Part shown: positions 53,158 through 63,715 of the stretch, piece by piece
Position numbering within the stretch: the stretch's first letter is position 1
Layout: every line of letters begins with the position of its first letter
Assembly (NCBI RefSeq): GCF_014843825.1
Contig: NZ_JHQR01000063.1
Span: forward strand, 1-64,000
Direction of reading: 5' to 3'
Length of the DNA stretch: 64,000 nt
Source of the DNA: Mesorhizobium silamurunense
Lineage (GTDB): Bacteria; Pseudomonadota; Alphaproteobacteria; Rhizobiales; Rhizobiaceae
Made by a program: the position numbers and the translations under genes
The notes under the pieces: model-generated
Seen by the model: the letters and a program-made list of their open reading frames with translations, nothing else
Databases searched by the model: none
Told to the model about the DNA's origin: nothing

Positions 53158-54329
53158 TTTGCTGATCTCTCCAGTTCGGCAAGAATTTCTTGCGTGTGCT
53201 CGCCAAGACGAGGCGAGGGGCGCTCATAGACGAGCGGGGTGCCGGACATCACCATCGGCGAACGCACCGAAGGCAGGCGATTGCCGTGGCCGTCGTCGAG
53301 GTCGAGCCGCATGCCGCGCGCGATCGTCTGCGGGTCGGCGAACATCTGGCCGATGGTGTTGATCGGGCTTGCGGGCACGCTTGCCGCTTCGAGCTTCGCC
53401 AAAAGCGGGTCGCGATCCCAGGTCGCCAGCGTTTCGATGATCAGTTCGCGCAGCTTCGCGCGGTTGGTGACGCGGGCGGGGTTGGTGGCGAAATCCGGAT
53501 TGGCGGGCAGGTCGGTGAGACCGACCACGGCGCAGAACTTGGCGAACTGGCCGTCATTGCCGACCGCCAGGATGATGTGCCCGTCCTTCACCGGCAGCAC
53601 CTCGTAGGGCGCGATGTTCATATGCGCGTTACCCATCTGCACAGGCGACTTGCCGGAGACGAGATAGTTGAGGTTCTGGTTGCCCAGCGCCGAAATCTGG
53701 CTGTCGAACAGCGCCATGTCGACATGCTGGCCTTCGCCGGTTTTTTCCGCGTGGCGAAGTCCCGCCTGGATGGCGATCACCGAATAGAGACCGGTGAACA
53801 GATCGGAGATTGCGACGCCTGCCTTCTGCGGCTCGCGGCCAGGCTCGCCGGTGATCGACATCATGCCGGCCATCGCCTGGATGATGAAATCATAGCCCGC
53901 GCGCGGCGCGTAGGGGCCGTCCTGGCCGAAGCCGGTGATCGAGCAATAGACGAGGCGCGGATTGATCGTCTTCAGGCTCTCATAGTCGAGGCCGTATTTC
54001 TTGAGGCCGCCGAGCTTGAAGTTTTCGATCAGCACGTCCGCTGTGGCAACGAGGCGGCGCAGCGTGTCGGCGCCCTCCGGCTTGGAGAAATCGATGGCGA
54101 CCGAGCGCTTGCCGCGATTGCAGGAATGATAATAGGCCGCCGACAGGTTCTCGCCGTCATGGCTCATGACGAAGGGCGGCCCCCATTTGCGGGTGTCGTC
54201 GCCGCCGTCCGGGCTCTCGACCTTGATGACATCGGCGCCGAGATCGGCGAGCAACTGCCCGGCCCAGGGTCCCGCCAGGATGCGGGCGAGTTCGATAACG
54301 CGAATGCCTTTCAGCGGAGGCTCAGTCAT
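53154..54329 (-). CDS. CaiB/BaiF family (class III) CoA-transferase
   Basis: 391 aa. Hallmarks: IELARILAGPWAGQLLADLG, IKVESPDGGDDTR, the catalytic Asp in AGYDFIIQAMAG, and GQHVDMALFD. Members move CoA between carboxylic acids (formyl-CoA:oxalate, carnitine, mesaconate and others). First gene of a two-gene unit with the TPP enzyme. The pairing resembles frc-oxc of oxalate degradation, but the specific substrate is not shown by the sequence. Confidence 0.92.
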   Translation of the reverse strand: MTEPPLKGIRVIELARILAGPWAGQLLADLGADVIKVESPDGGDDTRKWGPPFVMSHDGENLSAAYYHSCNRGKRSVAIDFSKPEGADTLRRLVATADVLIENFKLGGLKKYGLDYESLKTINPRLVYCSITGFGQDGPYAPRAGYDFIIQAMAGMMSITGEPGREPQKAGVAISDLFTGLYSVIAIQAGLRHAEKTGEGQHVDMALFDSQISALGNQNLNYLVSGKSPVQMGNAHMNIAPYEVLPVKDGHIILAVGNDGQFAKFCAVVGLTDLPANPDFATNPARVTNRAKLRELIIETLATWDRDPLLAKLEAASVPASPINTIGQMFADPQTIARGMRLDLDDGHGNRLPSVRSPMVMSGTPLVYERPSPRLGEHTQEILAELERSAK

Positions 54330-54373
54330 GGATCACCGTGGTTTGATGAAGCGCAGCCTAGAATCCTGCTTTG

Positions 54374-54420
54374 TGCATGTCGTTATCCCAAAACCGCTGC
54401 GCACTTTTGGGCGACATGCA
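54374..54420. repeat. Dispersed palindromic repeat (TGCATGTCG type), copy 2
   Basis: TGCATGTCG ... CGACATGCA, nearly identical to 48801-48846. It lies between two minus-strand genes, upstream of the CoA-transferase gene. Confidence 0.85.
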
Positions 54421-54442
54421 CTATCAATCGTAGCCGGCTGTG

Positions 54443-55402
54443 TCACGGCTCATGCTGTGGGCCACGCCAGTCAGACTTCAGCGCGCTGTCTGCCCAGGCG
54501 GCGAAATCGCCCATAATGATGTCGCGGTTGATCTCGTTCAGGCTTTCGTGGCGGGTGTCGGCGTAAACCTTTGAAACCAGATTCGAAAAGCCCATTCGGT
54601 CCATGCGCCGGGCGAGATGGTGAACCGCCTTGCCATAGTCCGACGCCGGGTCCTTCTCGCCGCCGACCAGATTGACGAAGAGGTCGCGGCGCACGCCGGC
54701 AAAGCTGGAATCCTTGCCGCCGTGAAGCGCCATCTTGACCACATCGCGCCACATCGAGATGGAGGCATCCCAGCCGCAGAGCGGATCGGCGATGTATTTG
54801 TCGACCTCGGCCGGATCGCGCGACAGCCAGTCGAACAAGGTCCGGTGGTCGGGCACGGCCTTGCCCCAGGCCTGGAAGGTGAGCCTCGGCAGCAGGCGCG
54901 ACGGCACGTCGGACCCCAGTCGCATCCGCTCCCAGCCGAGAATACCCAACGCCAACTGGCCGAGCAGGCCTTGCGAGAAATTTCCGTTCCAGATCGCTGC
55001 GGCATGAACACGCTCGGAATGGCGCAGGACGAAATTCAACGCGATCGAGGCGCCGAGCGAATGGCCGAAGACGATGACCGGCAATCCCGGATGCTCGGAG
55101 GCGATCAGGTCGTGGACGGCGCCGACATCCGCAATCACCTTGGCGATGCCGTCGACGTCGGCGAACCTGCCGAGCGGCGCATCGGGCGCCTTTGTCGCGC
55201 CATGGCCGCGATGGTCATGGGCGTAGACATGGAAGCCGCGCGGGGCGAGGAATTCGGCAAAGCGGGCATAGCGCTCCGCATGCTCGGCCAGGCCATGGTT
55301 GATCTGGATCGCCGCGCGCGGATTTCCACCGGCATGCTTCACATAGATGCATAGGTCGGCCCCGGTCGGTGAGGCCAGCCTGGTCTGCTTGTCGAATGGC
55401 AT
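54443..55402 (-). CDS. Alpha/beta hydrolase, lysophospholipase-like
   Basis: 319 aa, cytosolic. Serine hydrolase of the PldB/monoacylglycerol-lipase group: HGLAEHAERYARFAEFL near residue 36, YAHDHRGHG, nucleophile Ser115 in GHSLG, and a C-terminal His in ADTRHESLNEINRD. Acts on lysophospholipids or monoacylglycerols by family; the substrate is not known. No clear operon partner. Confidence 0.9.
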   Translation of the reverse strand: MPFDKQTRLASPTGADLCIYVKHAGGNPRAAIQINHGLAEHAERYARFAEFLAPRGFHVYAHDHRGHGATKAPDAPLGRFADVDGIAKVIADVGAVHDLIASEHPGLPVIVFGHSLGASIALNFVLRHSERVHAAAIWNGNFSQGLLGQLALGILGWERMRLGSDVPSRLLPRLTFQAWGKAVPDHRTLFDWLSRDPAEVDKYIADPLCGWDASISMWRDVVKMALHGGKDSSFAGVRRDLFVNLVGGEKDPASDYGKAVHHLARRMDRMGFSNLVSKVYADTRHESLNEINRDIIMGDFAAWADSALKSDWRGPQHEP

Positions 55403-55609
55403 ATCTCGCTCCCTTCGGGACTGATGGGCGAGGGTTTCGGCGGCGTCAAGAGAGCAGCGCCCGCGTGGACCAGGTTGACAGTATGCGCAGGAGCTGAAGC
55501 GTTCACCTGGGGATTATTTTCGCGCGGTGAAAAAGATCGCAATTCTGACACGTCGCCCGTTCTATTGTGACGAATCCAATACGGTTCGATGATCGCCGGG
55601 AGAGCGGGA

Positions 55610-56620
55610 ATGCGGGTTTGGGCACTATGGGGTTCGGTCTTGTTGGCTGCGGCCGGCGCCGGCGCGGCGAAGGCCGACGTCAAGATGAGCGGCACTTTCG
55701 TGGCCGAGAGCGCCTGTCCGGCGACGCAGGCCATCAAGAGCGGCAAGAACCCCGGCGACGTGTCCACCGAAGCAGGACAAAGCTATCAGCTTCTGGCCGG
55801 CAACAAGGATGAGCCGACCCACTATCTCATCCAGGTTCCGGGCGCCGATCCGGAGCGGCGTTGGGTGAAGATCAGCTGCGGCCACGTCACCGGCGGCAGC
55901 GCGTCGGCCACGCCGTCGCCTGCCGGCCAGACCAAGCCGTCGCAGCCTGGTTCCGGCAAGCCTGAATATGTCTTCGCGCTGAGCTGGCAGCCCGCCTTCT
56001 GCGAGACCAAGGCCAGCAAGCCCGAATGCAAGGCGCAGAACCCCAGCGAGTTCGATGCTTCCCACTTCACGCTGCATGGGTTGTGGCCGCAGCCGAACGG
56101 CAATTTCTATTGCCAGGTGTCGGCGGGCGACAAGGCCAACGACAATCCCGCGCATTGGGGGGATTTGCCACCCGTCGATCTCGACGCCAACACGCGCGCC
56201 GAGCTCGACCAGGTGATGCCTGGCACGGCCTCCAAGCTCGAACGCCACGAATGGATCAAGCACGGCACCTGCTACGGCAAGAGCCAGCAGGAGTATTTCT
56301 CCGACGCGCTCGATCTGATGCGTGCGGTGAACGCCTCGCCGGTGCGCGATCTCTTCACCAAGAGCATCGGCAAGCAGCTGACATCGGACCAGATCCGCGA
56401 TGCCTTCGACCAGGCCTTCGGCAAGGGTGCCGGCGAGCGCGTGCGCGTCTCCTGCCTTGTCGATCCGTCGAGCGGCCGGCGGCTGATCGGCGAGCTGACG
56501 CTCGGTCTCTCCGGTCCGATCGGCCCTGACAGCAAGCTCGCCGACCTGCTCAAGGCCTCGGCGCCGACGGGTAAGGCCGGCTGCCCGAAGGGCACGGTCG
56601 ACGCGATCGGGTTCCAGTAG
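55610..56620 (+). CDS. Secreted RNase T2 family protein with N-terminal extension
   Basis: 336 aa. GGGAG precedes ATG 55610 (MRVWALWGSVLLAAAGAGAAKA, signal peptide); ATG 55589 is less likely. Residues about 25-105 form an extra small domain with two cysteines, then a proline/serine-rich linker (SATPSPAGQTKPSQPGSG), then the RNase T2 domain with both catalytic segments: FTLHGLWPQ (CAS I) and ERHEWIKHGTC (CAS II). It would degrade RNA in the periplasm or outside the cell. RNase T2 of E. coli (Rna) lacks such an extension. Confidence 0.93.
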   Translation: MRVWALWGSVLLAAAGAGAAKADVKMSGTFVAESACPATQAIKSGKNPGDVSTEAGQSYQLLAGNKDEPTHYLIQVPGADPERRWVKISCGHVTGGSASATPSPAGQTKPSQPGSGKPEYVFALSWQPAFCETKASKPECKAQNPSEFDASHFTLHGLWPQPNGNFYCQVSAGDKANDNPAHWGDLPPVDLDANTRAELDQVMPGTASKLERHEWIKHGTCYGKSQQEYFSDALDLMRAVNASPVRDLFTKSIGKQLTSDQIRDAFDQAFGKGAGERVRVSCLVDPSSGRRLIGELTLGLSGPIGPDSKLADLLKASAPTGKAGCPKGTVDAIGFQ

Positions 56621-56633
56621 GCCGGCAGCCGGG

Positions 56634-57917
56634 TTAGGCGGTCTTTGGGGTCGCCTCACGGGCGCCGGCCTCGCTGCCCGGTTCGCCGATCACGCGGTCT
56701 CGGCCGCTCGACTTGGCCTTGTAGAGGCGCTGGTCGGCAAGCGCGAAGATGTCGGCCAGGCAGCGCGTCGTCTCGCTGACGGTGGAGACGCCGGCGCTTA
56801 CCGTTATGTTGAAGCGGCTGGTGTGCGTCGAGGTCTTGACCGCGTTCCTGATGCCTTCGCCGAGCAGCTTCGCTAGTGCATGCGGCTGCGGGCACAGGAT
56901 CGCAAACTCCTCGCCGCCGATCCTGAACACCTGCTTTTCGCTGCCGACGGTCTCGATCAACACGGCCGCGACCGATTTCAGCACCTTGTCGCCTTCGGCG
57001 TGGCCGAACCGGTCGTTGATCGACTTGAAGTGGTCGACGTCGACGATGAGCAGGCTGAGCGGTCTGGCGGTCCGGATGCCCGCCGCGACAGCCGCCTCGC
57101 CGTCGGCATCGAAGCTGCCGCGGTGCAGCAGCCCGGTGAGCCCGTCGCGGCCGACATGCTTGACCAGCGCCTCGTAGCGTTCGCGATAGGTGAGGGTGTC
57201 GAAGATGTCGGAGAGGCCGCGCGGCAGCGTGATGTCGTGGTCCTCGACCCACCTGAGATAGGCGACGAGCATGCCGCTGTAAGCGAGCGCCGCCGCCATC
57301 TTGGCGAACCACCCGCCGAAGAAGACCTCGATCGGTGCGCCGGCGACGAAATGCAGCGCGGTGAAGAAACCCGCCTGGTCGAATGTGAGCACACAGGCGA
57401 CGCAGGCGAGGATACGGGCGAAAGGCATGTGGCGCAGATAGGCGCCGAGCTTTTCGTAGAGCAGGATGATCAAAATGGCGTCGACGAAGAGCAGCGAGGT
57501 GCCCCACACCATCAGCCAACCCATCTCGTCGACGAAGCCGATATCCGGCATCCTGCCGTCGGGAAGCGGGGAGATCGCATGCAGGCGCAGGATCAGCAAC
57601 AGCACCAGTCCGATCATCAGCGCATTGCCGAGCAGCAGGCCGTAGATGGGCTGACGGACGGTCGCCGCGTCCTCCTTCATGTATAGCAGGAGCAGCATCA
57701 CCAGCTTGCCGGAGAACAGCACGGCCGAACCCGGCGAGACCATGCCGAAGGGCAGCGCAACGTAGAAGACGCTGGCGAGGTAGGTTTCGAGGAAGTGCAT
57801 GACGCCGATAGCGCAGACGAACACGCCAAGCCCGATGCGGCGCCGGAAGCGGAAGAGCGTGACCATGGCGCCGAAGTAGAGAACCGCTTCGGCAAGGAGC
57901 AGGACAGCGTTCAGCAC
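56634..57917 (-). CDS. Membrane-bound diguanylate cyclase (GGDEF)
   Basis: 427 aa. The N-terminal half (residues 1-230) has about seven hydrophobic helices and probably senses a signal in the membrane. The GGDEF domain (about 265-415) has the active motif RIGGEEFA and the substrate site DVDHFKSINDRFGH, so it should make cyclic di-GMP. The inhibitory RxxD site normally 5 residues before the motif is absent (GSEKQVF instead). No EAL domain. The start is GTG 57917. Confidence 0.92.
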   Translation of the reverse strand: MLNAVLLLAEAVLYFGAMVTLFRFRRRIGLGVFVCAIGVMHFLETYLASVFYVALPFGMVSPGSAVLFSGKLVMLLLLYMKEDAATVRQPIYGLLLGNALMIGLVLLLILRLHAISPLPDGRMPDIGFVDEMGWLMVWGTSLLFVDAILIILLYEKLGAYLRHMPFARILACVACVLTFDQAGFFTALHFVAGAPIEVFFGGWFAKMAAALAYSGMLVAYLRWVEDHDITLPRGLSDIFDTLTYRERYEALVKHVGRDGLTGLLHRGSFDADGEAAVAAGIRTARPLSLLIVDVDHFKSINDRFGHAEGDKVLKSVAAVLIETVGSEKQVFRIGGEEFAILCPQPHALAKLLGEGIRNAVKTSTHTSRFNITVSAGVSTVSETTRCLADIFALADQRLYKAKSSGRDRVIGEPGSEAGAREATPKTA

Positions 57918-58182
57918 TGCGTCGATCCGATCTTTCCCGAAATCGCGCCCTCACACGATTTTGCTCACCTGTCATCGTTTTGACGGCGAATGGTTAACCG
58001 CTGCTTTCGTCAGCCCGGACGGGGCGACGAAAAGATCGATACCAGGGACGGGTGCTCCAGCCCGGCGAAAGCTCCGGGACAAATTGCGGCATGCCGAAAG
58101 CGATTGCCGTTCGGCGCTTCATCGCCTACATAGCGCGCAACCCCCATTCAACCTGACACCTCAGTTTCCAGGGAAAGCACGC

Positions 58183-59832
<1,650 letters not shown>

Positions 59833-59863
59833 GGCGTCCCGATCCGTTGCAGGCATCCGCTAT

Positions 59864-59879
59864 TTGACCTAAATTGACC
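59864..59879 (+). promoter_or_regulatory. TTGACC direct repeat upstream of the antitoxin gene
   Basis: TTGACC at 59864-59869 and 59874-59879, exactly 10 bases (one helical turn) apart and 17 bases before the antitoxin ATG. This spacing suits co-operative binding of ribbon-helix-helix dimers, so autoregulation of the toxin-antitoxin operon is inferred. Confidence 0.5.
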
Positions 59880-59895
59880 GGATGGAGCTTCCCAT

Positions 59896-60144
59896 ATGAT
59901 CACGGTCGAATTGCCTGAGAGAGCCGAGAAGCTGCTGGCCGCCATGGCCAAGGAAAGCGGCCGTTCGACGGATCAGGTCGTGACAGAAGCCATCCTCGAG
60001 GCGATCGAGGATTGGCAGGACGCCAGGATAGCGGACGAACGCCTGAAGGATGACGACGGCGTTCGCGTTCCGCTGGACGACGTGATGCGGAAGCTTGAGC
60101 GTCGTGAAGCCGAGGAACGCCGCAAGAAGCCCGCCGCTGAATGA
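59896..60144 (+). CDS. Ribbon-helix-helix antitoxin
   Basis: 82 aa. The N-terminal ITVELPERAEKLLAAMAKESGRS is a ribbon-helix-helix fold (CopG/RelB type) that binds DNA; the acidic then basic C-terminus would wrap the toxin. ATG overlap with the toxin gene (ATGA at 60141-60144) is standard for type II modules. Confidence 0.88.
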   Translation: MITVELPERAEKLLAAMAKESGRSTDQVVTEAILEAIEDWQDARIADERLKDDDGVRVPLDDVMRKLERREAEERRKKPAAE

Positions 60145-60407
60145 ACTGGCGTGTCGAGTTCACGCCAAGAGCCGTGAAAGACATCGAACGGCTGTCGACC
60201 AAAGACCAACGCCGCATTCTAGAGTTCCTGAACCAGAGAGTATCGTCGCACCCCAACCCAAAGGCCCTTGCCAAACGGCTGACCGCGACCAGGGAAGAGG
60301 CTTGGCGTTTTCGCGTCGGCGACTACAGGGTCATCGCTCAATTCCAGGACAGCCGGCTGATCGTTCTGGTCGTGGAAGTTGGTAATCGTCGCGAAATCTA
60401 TCGATGA
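60141..60407 (+). CDS. RelE/ParE-family toxin
   Basis: 88 aa. RelE/ParE fold: [15 protein letters not shown], then a helical hairpin, [14 protein letters not shown] and the C-terminal [12 protein letters not shown], whose HRxxxYR-like end is a family mark. By family it is either an mRNA interferase or a gyrase inhibitor. Overlaps both neighbours: antitoxin stop (4 bases) and tam start (4 bases). Confidence 0.88.
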   Translation: MNWRVEFTPRAVKDIERLSTKDQRRILEFLNQRVSSHPNPKALAKRLTATREEAWRFRVGDYRVIAQFQDSRLIVLVVEVGNRREIYR

Positions 60408-61195
60408 GCAATACCCCCACCGAGATGAAACCCGACTGGTCCGCCGCCCAATATCTGAAATTCGAGGATGAGCGCACGCGACCGGCGCGCGATCTGGCGG
60501 CGCAGGTGCCGGTCGACTTTCCGCGCCGCGTCGTCGACATAGGCTGCGGTCCGGGCAATTCGACGGAACTGCTCGTCGAACGCTGGCCGGATGCCGAGGT
60601 CAGCGGCTTCGACACCTCGCCCGACATGATCGAGAAGGCGAGGGCGCGGCTGCCCAACGTCAACTTCGCGCTTGCGGATGCTTCCGTCTGGCAGCCGGAA
60701 AACCCAGTCGACGTGATCTTCGCCAACGCCGTGTTCCAGTGGCTGCCGGAGCATCCGGCGGTGTTCCGGCGGCTGATGGGATTGCTGGCGCCCGGCGGGG
60801 CCTTGGCCATCCAGATGCCCGACAATCTCGGCGAGCCTTCGCATCGGTTGATGCGCGACACGGCGGCCGAGATGCCGTTCTCGGCCAAGCTCAAGGGCGC
60901 CGCTCGCGCGCCGCTGCCGCCGGTTTCCTTCTACTACGATCTTCTGTCGCCGCTCGCCGACCGCGTGGATATCTGGCACACGATCTATAACCATCCGCTG
61001 GCCGACGCCGAGGCGATCGTCGAATGGGTGAAGGCGACAGGGCTGAAGCCGTTCCTCGATCCGCTCGATGCGGACGAGAAGAAGACTTTCCTCGAAAGCT
61101 ATACCGCCAAGATCGCAAAGGCCTATCCGAAGACGGCGAACGGCAAGGTGCTGCTGCGTTTCCCTCGCATCTTCATCATCGCCAAGCGCGCCTGA
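60404..61195 (+). CDS. tam: Trans-aconitate 2-methyltransferase
   Basis: 263 aa SAM-dependent methyltransferase that esterifies trans-aconitate, which otherwise inhibits the citrate cycle. Motif [16 protein letters not shown], then [24 protein letters not shown] and the family-typical [20 protein letters not shown] region (partly quoted). Its ATG overlaps the toxin stop as ATGA, so translation appears coupled to the toxin-antitoxin module. Confidence 0.93.
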   Translation: MSNTPTEMKPDWSAAQYLKFEDERTRPARDLAAQVPVDFPRRVVDIGCGPGNSTELLVERWPDAEVSGFDTSPDMIEKARARLPNVNFALADASVWQPENPVDVIFANAVFQWLPEHPAVFRRLMGLLAPGGALAIQMPDNLGEPSHRLMRDTAAEMPFSAKLKGAARAPLPPVSFYYDLLSPLADRVDIWHTIYNHPLADAEAIVEWVKATGLKPFLDPLDADEKKTFLESYTAKIAKAYPKTANGKVLLRFPRIFIIAKRA

Positions 61196-61326
61196 CTGTC
61201 TTCCGGTCAACTCACCGCGATAGCCGCGCGCAACAGAGGTTTAGGCTGGCATAAACCGGGCAAATGCTTCAAGGGTAGCCGCCGGCTTGCTTCGGAACAA
61301 AAGGCCGTGCCTCGGACGGATTGGAC

Positions 61327-62448
61327 ATGCATCGCGTCATCATCAGCGGCATCGGCGCCGAAATCCCCGAGCCTGTCATCACCAATGAAGAACTGGTCGA
61401 AAGCTTCAACAGCTGGGTCGACACAGAGAATGCGCGCCGCGCCGTCACCGGCGAGACGCCGCTGCAGAAATCGGACAGCGACTTCATCGTGCATGCGTCG
61501 GGCGTGCAGACCCGTCATGTGATCGAGCGCCAGGGCATTCTCGACCCGACCCGCATGGCGCCGCGCATTCCAGCGCGGCCGGACGACGCGCTGTCGCTGG
61601 AGGCGGAATTCGGCGTCGCTTCAGCCAGAAAGGCGATCGCCCATGCCGGCGTGGAACCGTCGGATATCGATCTGGTGATCTGCTCGGCCTCGCATCATCA
61701 GCGGCCTTATCCGGCGATCGCCATCGAGATGCAGGAGGCGCTAGGCACCAAGGGCGCCGGTTTCGACATGGGGCTCGGCTGCTCTTCCGCCGCGGCGGCG
61801 CTGCACATCGCGGTCAATCTGGTCAGGGCAGGGGCGCACAAGCGCATCCTGGTGTCGACGCCCGAGATCATAACTGGACATCTCAACTTCCGCGACCGGC
61901 AGACGCATTTCATCTTCGGCGACGCCTCCGTCGCCATGATCGTCGAAGGGCTCAGCCAGGGCGAGAAGCGGCCGGGACGCTTCGAGGTGCTCGACACGCG
62001 CACCTGGACGCAAATGTCGAACAACATCCGCACCAATCTCGGCTACCACACCCGCACCGCCCAGGATGATCCCTACCAGATCAAACTCGAAGGCAATCTG
62101 ATCAAGCAGATCGGCAACAAGGTGTTCAAGGAAGTCACTGTCGCCGGCCACAAATTCATCGTCGAGTTCCTGGCCGAGCATGGGCTGACGCCGCAAGGCA
62201 TCCGCCGCTTCTGGCTGCATCAAGCCAATGCGCGCATGAACGCGATGATCCTGAAACTCGCCTTCGGCCACGATGTCGGCCACGACCGCGCGCCGATGGT
62301 GCTGGAACGGCTCGGCAACACGGCGGGCGCCGGCGCGATCGTGGCGCTGTCGGAAAACCATGCCGACATGAAGGCCGGCGATTTCGGCCTGCTCTGCGCC
62401 TTCGGCGCCGGCTATTCGATCGGCGGCGCGCTGCTGAGGATGTTGTAA
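61327..62448 (+). CDS. Beta-ketoacyl-ACP synthase III-like protein
   Basis: 373 aa, longer than housekeeping FabH (about 320). Catalytic Cys152 in GLGCSSAAAAL, His in WLHQANARMN, Asn in GNTAGAGAIVAL: the full Cys-His-Asn triad, so it should be an active thiolase-fold condensing enzyme. The extra length lies in an insertion between residues 25 and 90. ATG 61327 follows a weak GGACGGA. Standalone, so a role in a special fatty acid or other acyl product is possible; initiation of normal fatty acid synthesis is not established. Confidence 0.88.
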   Translation: MHRVIISGIGAEIPEPVITNEELVESFNSWVDTENARRAVTGETPLQKSDSDFIVHASGVQTRHVIERQGILDPTRMAPRIPARPDDALSLEAEFGVASARKAIAHAGVEPSDIDLVICSASHHQRPYPAIAIEMQEALGTKGAGFDMGLGCSSAAAALHIAVNLVRAGAHKRILVSTPEIITGHLNFRDRQTHFIFGDASVAMIVEGLSQGEKRPGRFEVLDTRTWTQMSNNIRTNLGYHTRTAQDDPYQIKLEGNLIKQIGNKVFKEVTVAGHKFIVEFLAEHGLTPQGIRRFWLHQANARMNAMILKLAFGHDVGHDRAPMVLERLGNTAGAGAIVALSENHADMKAGDFGLLCAFGAGYSIGGALLRML

Positions 62449-62453
62449 CCGGC

Positions 62454-63020
62454 TCAGGCGGGTGCGAACGGCACCAGCATCGGCACGCGCCTGGCGTAGT
62501 CGTCATAGGCGGGTCCGAGCTCTCCGCGCAGGAAGCTCTCTTCCAGCCTGGCCTTGACGACGATGCCTATAAGCAGAAGGGCGGCGCCGGCAACGCCCCA
62601 AACGGTGCCCTTCGCCGCCATGGTGGCCAGGATCGAAAGCAGCAGGCCGGTATAGATCGGGTGGCGGACCAGCCGATAAGGCCCGGTGTCGACCACGCGA
62701 TGATCGGCCTTGGCGGTGACGGTGCCCGACCACAGCCTGCCCAGATGCAGGCGCGCCCACCACGCGAAGGCGATGCCGATGGCGATCAGGGCGACGCAAA
62801 TCCACGCCTCGGCAAGCGTCGGCGTCCAGAGCCGAAGCCGGCCGACATAGCCATGCGCCGGCACGAACAGCAGGACGGTGCCGGCGAGCCAAAGCACCCG
62901 ATACCGGGCCTCAGCCCTGAAGCCGGCGCGCTTTTGCACGGGATCGGCCCAGAAAGCTGCAAGCGCCCAGGACACCAGCCAGATCAGCCACAATGCCGCG
63001 ATTGCAGGTCCGGGTTGCAT
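62454..63020 (-). CDS. Isoprenylcysteine carboxyl methyltransferase-like membrane protein
   Basis: 188 aa with about five transmembrane segments. The C-terminal region has the ICMT/phospholipid methyltransferase pattern VVDTGPYRLVRHPIYTG and ELGPAYDDYARRVP, the SAM-binding part of the family. ATG 63020 is preferred over TTG 63026. The true substrate in bacteria is unknown. Convergent with the KAS III-like gene, whose stop is 5 bases from its own. Confidence 0.88.
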   Translation of the reverse strand: MQPGPAIAALWLIWLVSWALAAFWADPVQKRAGFRAEARYRVLWLAGTVLLFVPAHGYVGRLRLWTPTLAEAWICVALIAIGIAFAWWARLHLGRLWSGTVTAKADHRVVDTGPYRLVRHPIYTGLLLSILATMAAKGTVWGVAGAALLLIGIVVKARLEESFLRGELGPAYDDYARRVPMLVPFAPA

Positions 63021-63160
63021 GGTCAATCCTTATCGTTGCGCCGCCATTAAAGCGAAGCGGCGCAGCGAGCGGCCAGTAAGAACGTCGTGATCGCCACGAA
63101 CGCAGGACCCGGCCAACGCCGCATCGCGCGTGGGTGTCTCCTCGCGCTGAGGACCCGCGA

Positions 63161-63583
63161 TTATTGCGTGGCGGCCATCGCTGCCGCGACCAGCGCCTCG
63201 CCTGAATATTGCCGGCCGCCGATGCCCCAGCCGCCGTCGGGCGCATTGAGGATGTTGATCCAGGTGTTTTCGGGCCTGTGGCCCGGCAAGCAAAGGTCCG
63301 CGACGATCCTGGCGGCGGCTGTGATGAATGCCTCTCGCTCCTCGATGGAGGCCAGGCCGATGTTCGGCAATTTCAGCTCCACCATGACGACGGGCCGGTT
63401 GGTGCCGCCCGCATAGATGCGATGATTCGGCAGAACATGGACCGTTCCGCCGACGATTGCGGTGAAGAATGAATTCCCGGTGGCTCCGGAAGCTTCGATG
63501 AGCGCGGCGCTCAGGCGGGGCAGGATTTCGCGCTCGCCAGCTGCTGTCAGCACGCCTTCGGGCGCGGTCACGGTGATCGGCAT
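63161..63583 (-). CDS. Tautomerase-superfamily protein
   Basis: 140 aa. Begins MPITVTAPEGVLT, so Pro2 would be the catalytic N-terminal proline of the 4-oxalocrotonate tautomerase/MIF superfamily after Met removal. The length fits two beta-alpha-beta units (fused type). AAGGAG precedes ATG 63583. Divergent from a TetR gene that probably controls it. Confidence 0.8.
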   Translation of the reverse strand: MPITVTAPEGVLTAAGEREILPRLSAALIEASGATGNSFFTAIVGGTVHVLPNHRIYAGGTNRPVVMVELKLPNIGLASIEEREAFITAAARIVADLCLPGHRPENTWINILNAPDGGWGIGGRQYSGEALVAAAMAATQ

Positions 63584-63643
63584 GTCGGTTCTCCTTTGCT
63601 TGCTGCGGATGGCTCTGACGGCTCGGGTGCTTGCACTTGTCAG

Positions 63644-63694
63644 GTTACGTATTGATTGTTACGTTACTCGAAACAGGCGAGTCAATAGGTTTCG
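63644..63694. promoter_or_regulatory. Putative operators between the tautomerase and TetR genes
   Basis: GTTACGT occurs twice (63644-63650 and 63658-63664), and CGAAAC at 63669-63674 is mirrored by GTTTCG at 63689-63694. This AT-richer stretch lies between the divergent starts and is the likely target of the TetR protein. Confidence 0.45.
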
Positions 63695-63715
63695 TATCGA
63701 TCACTATGGAAAATT

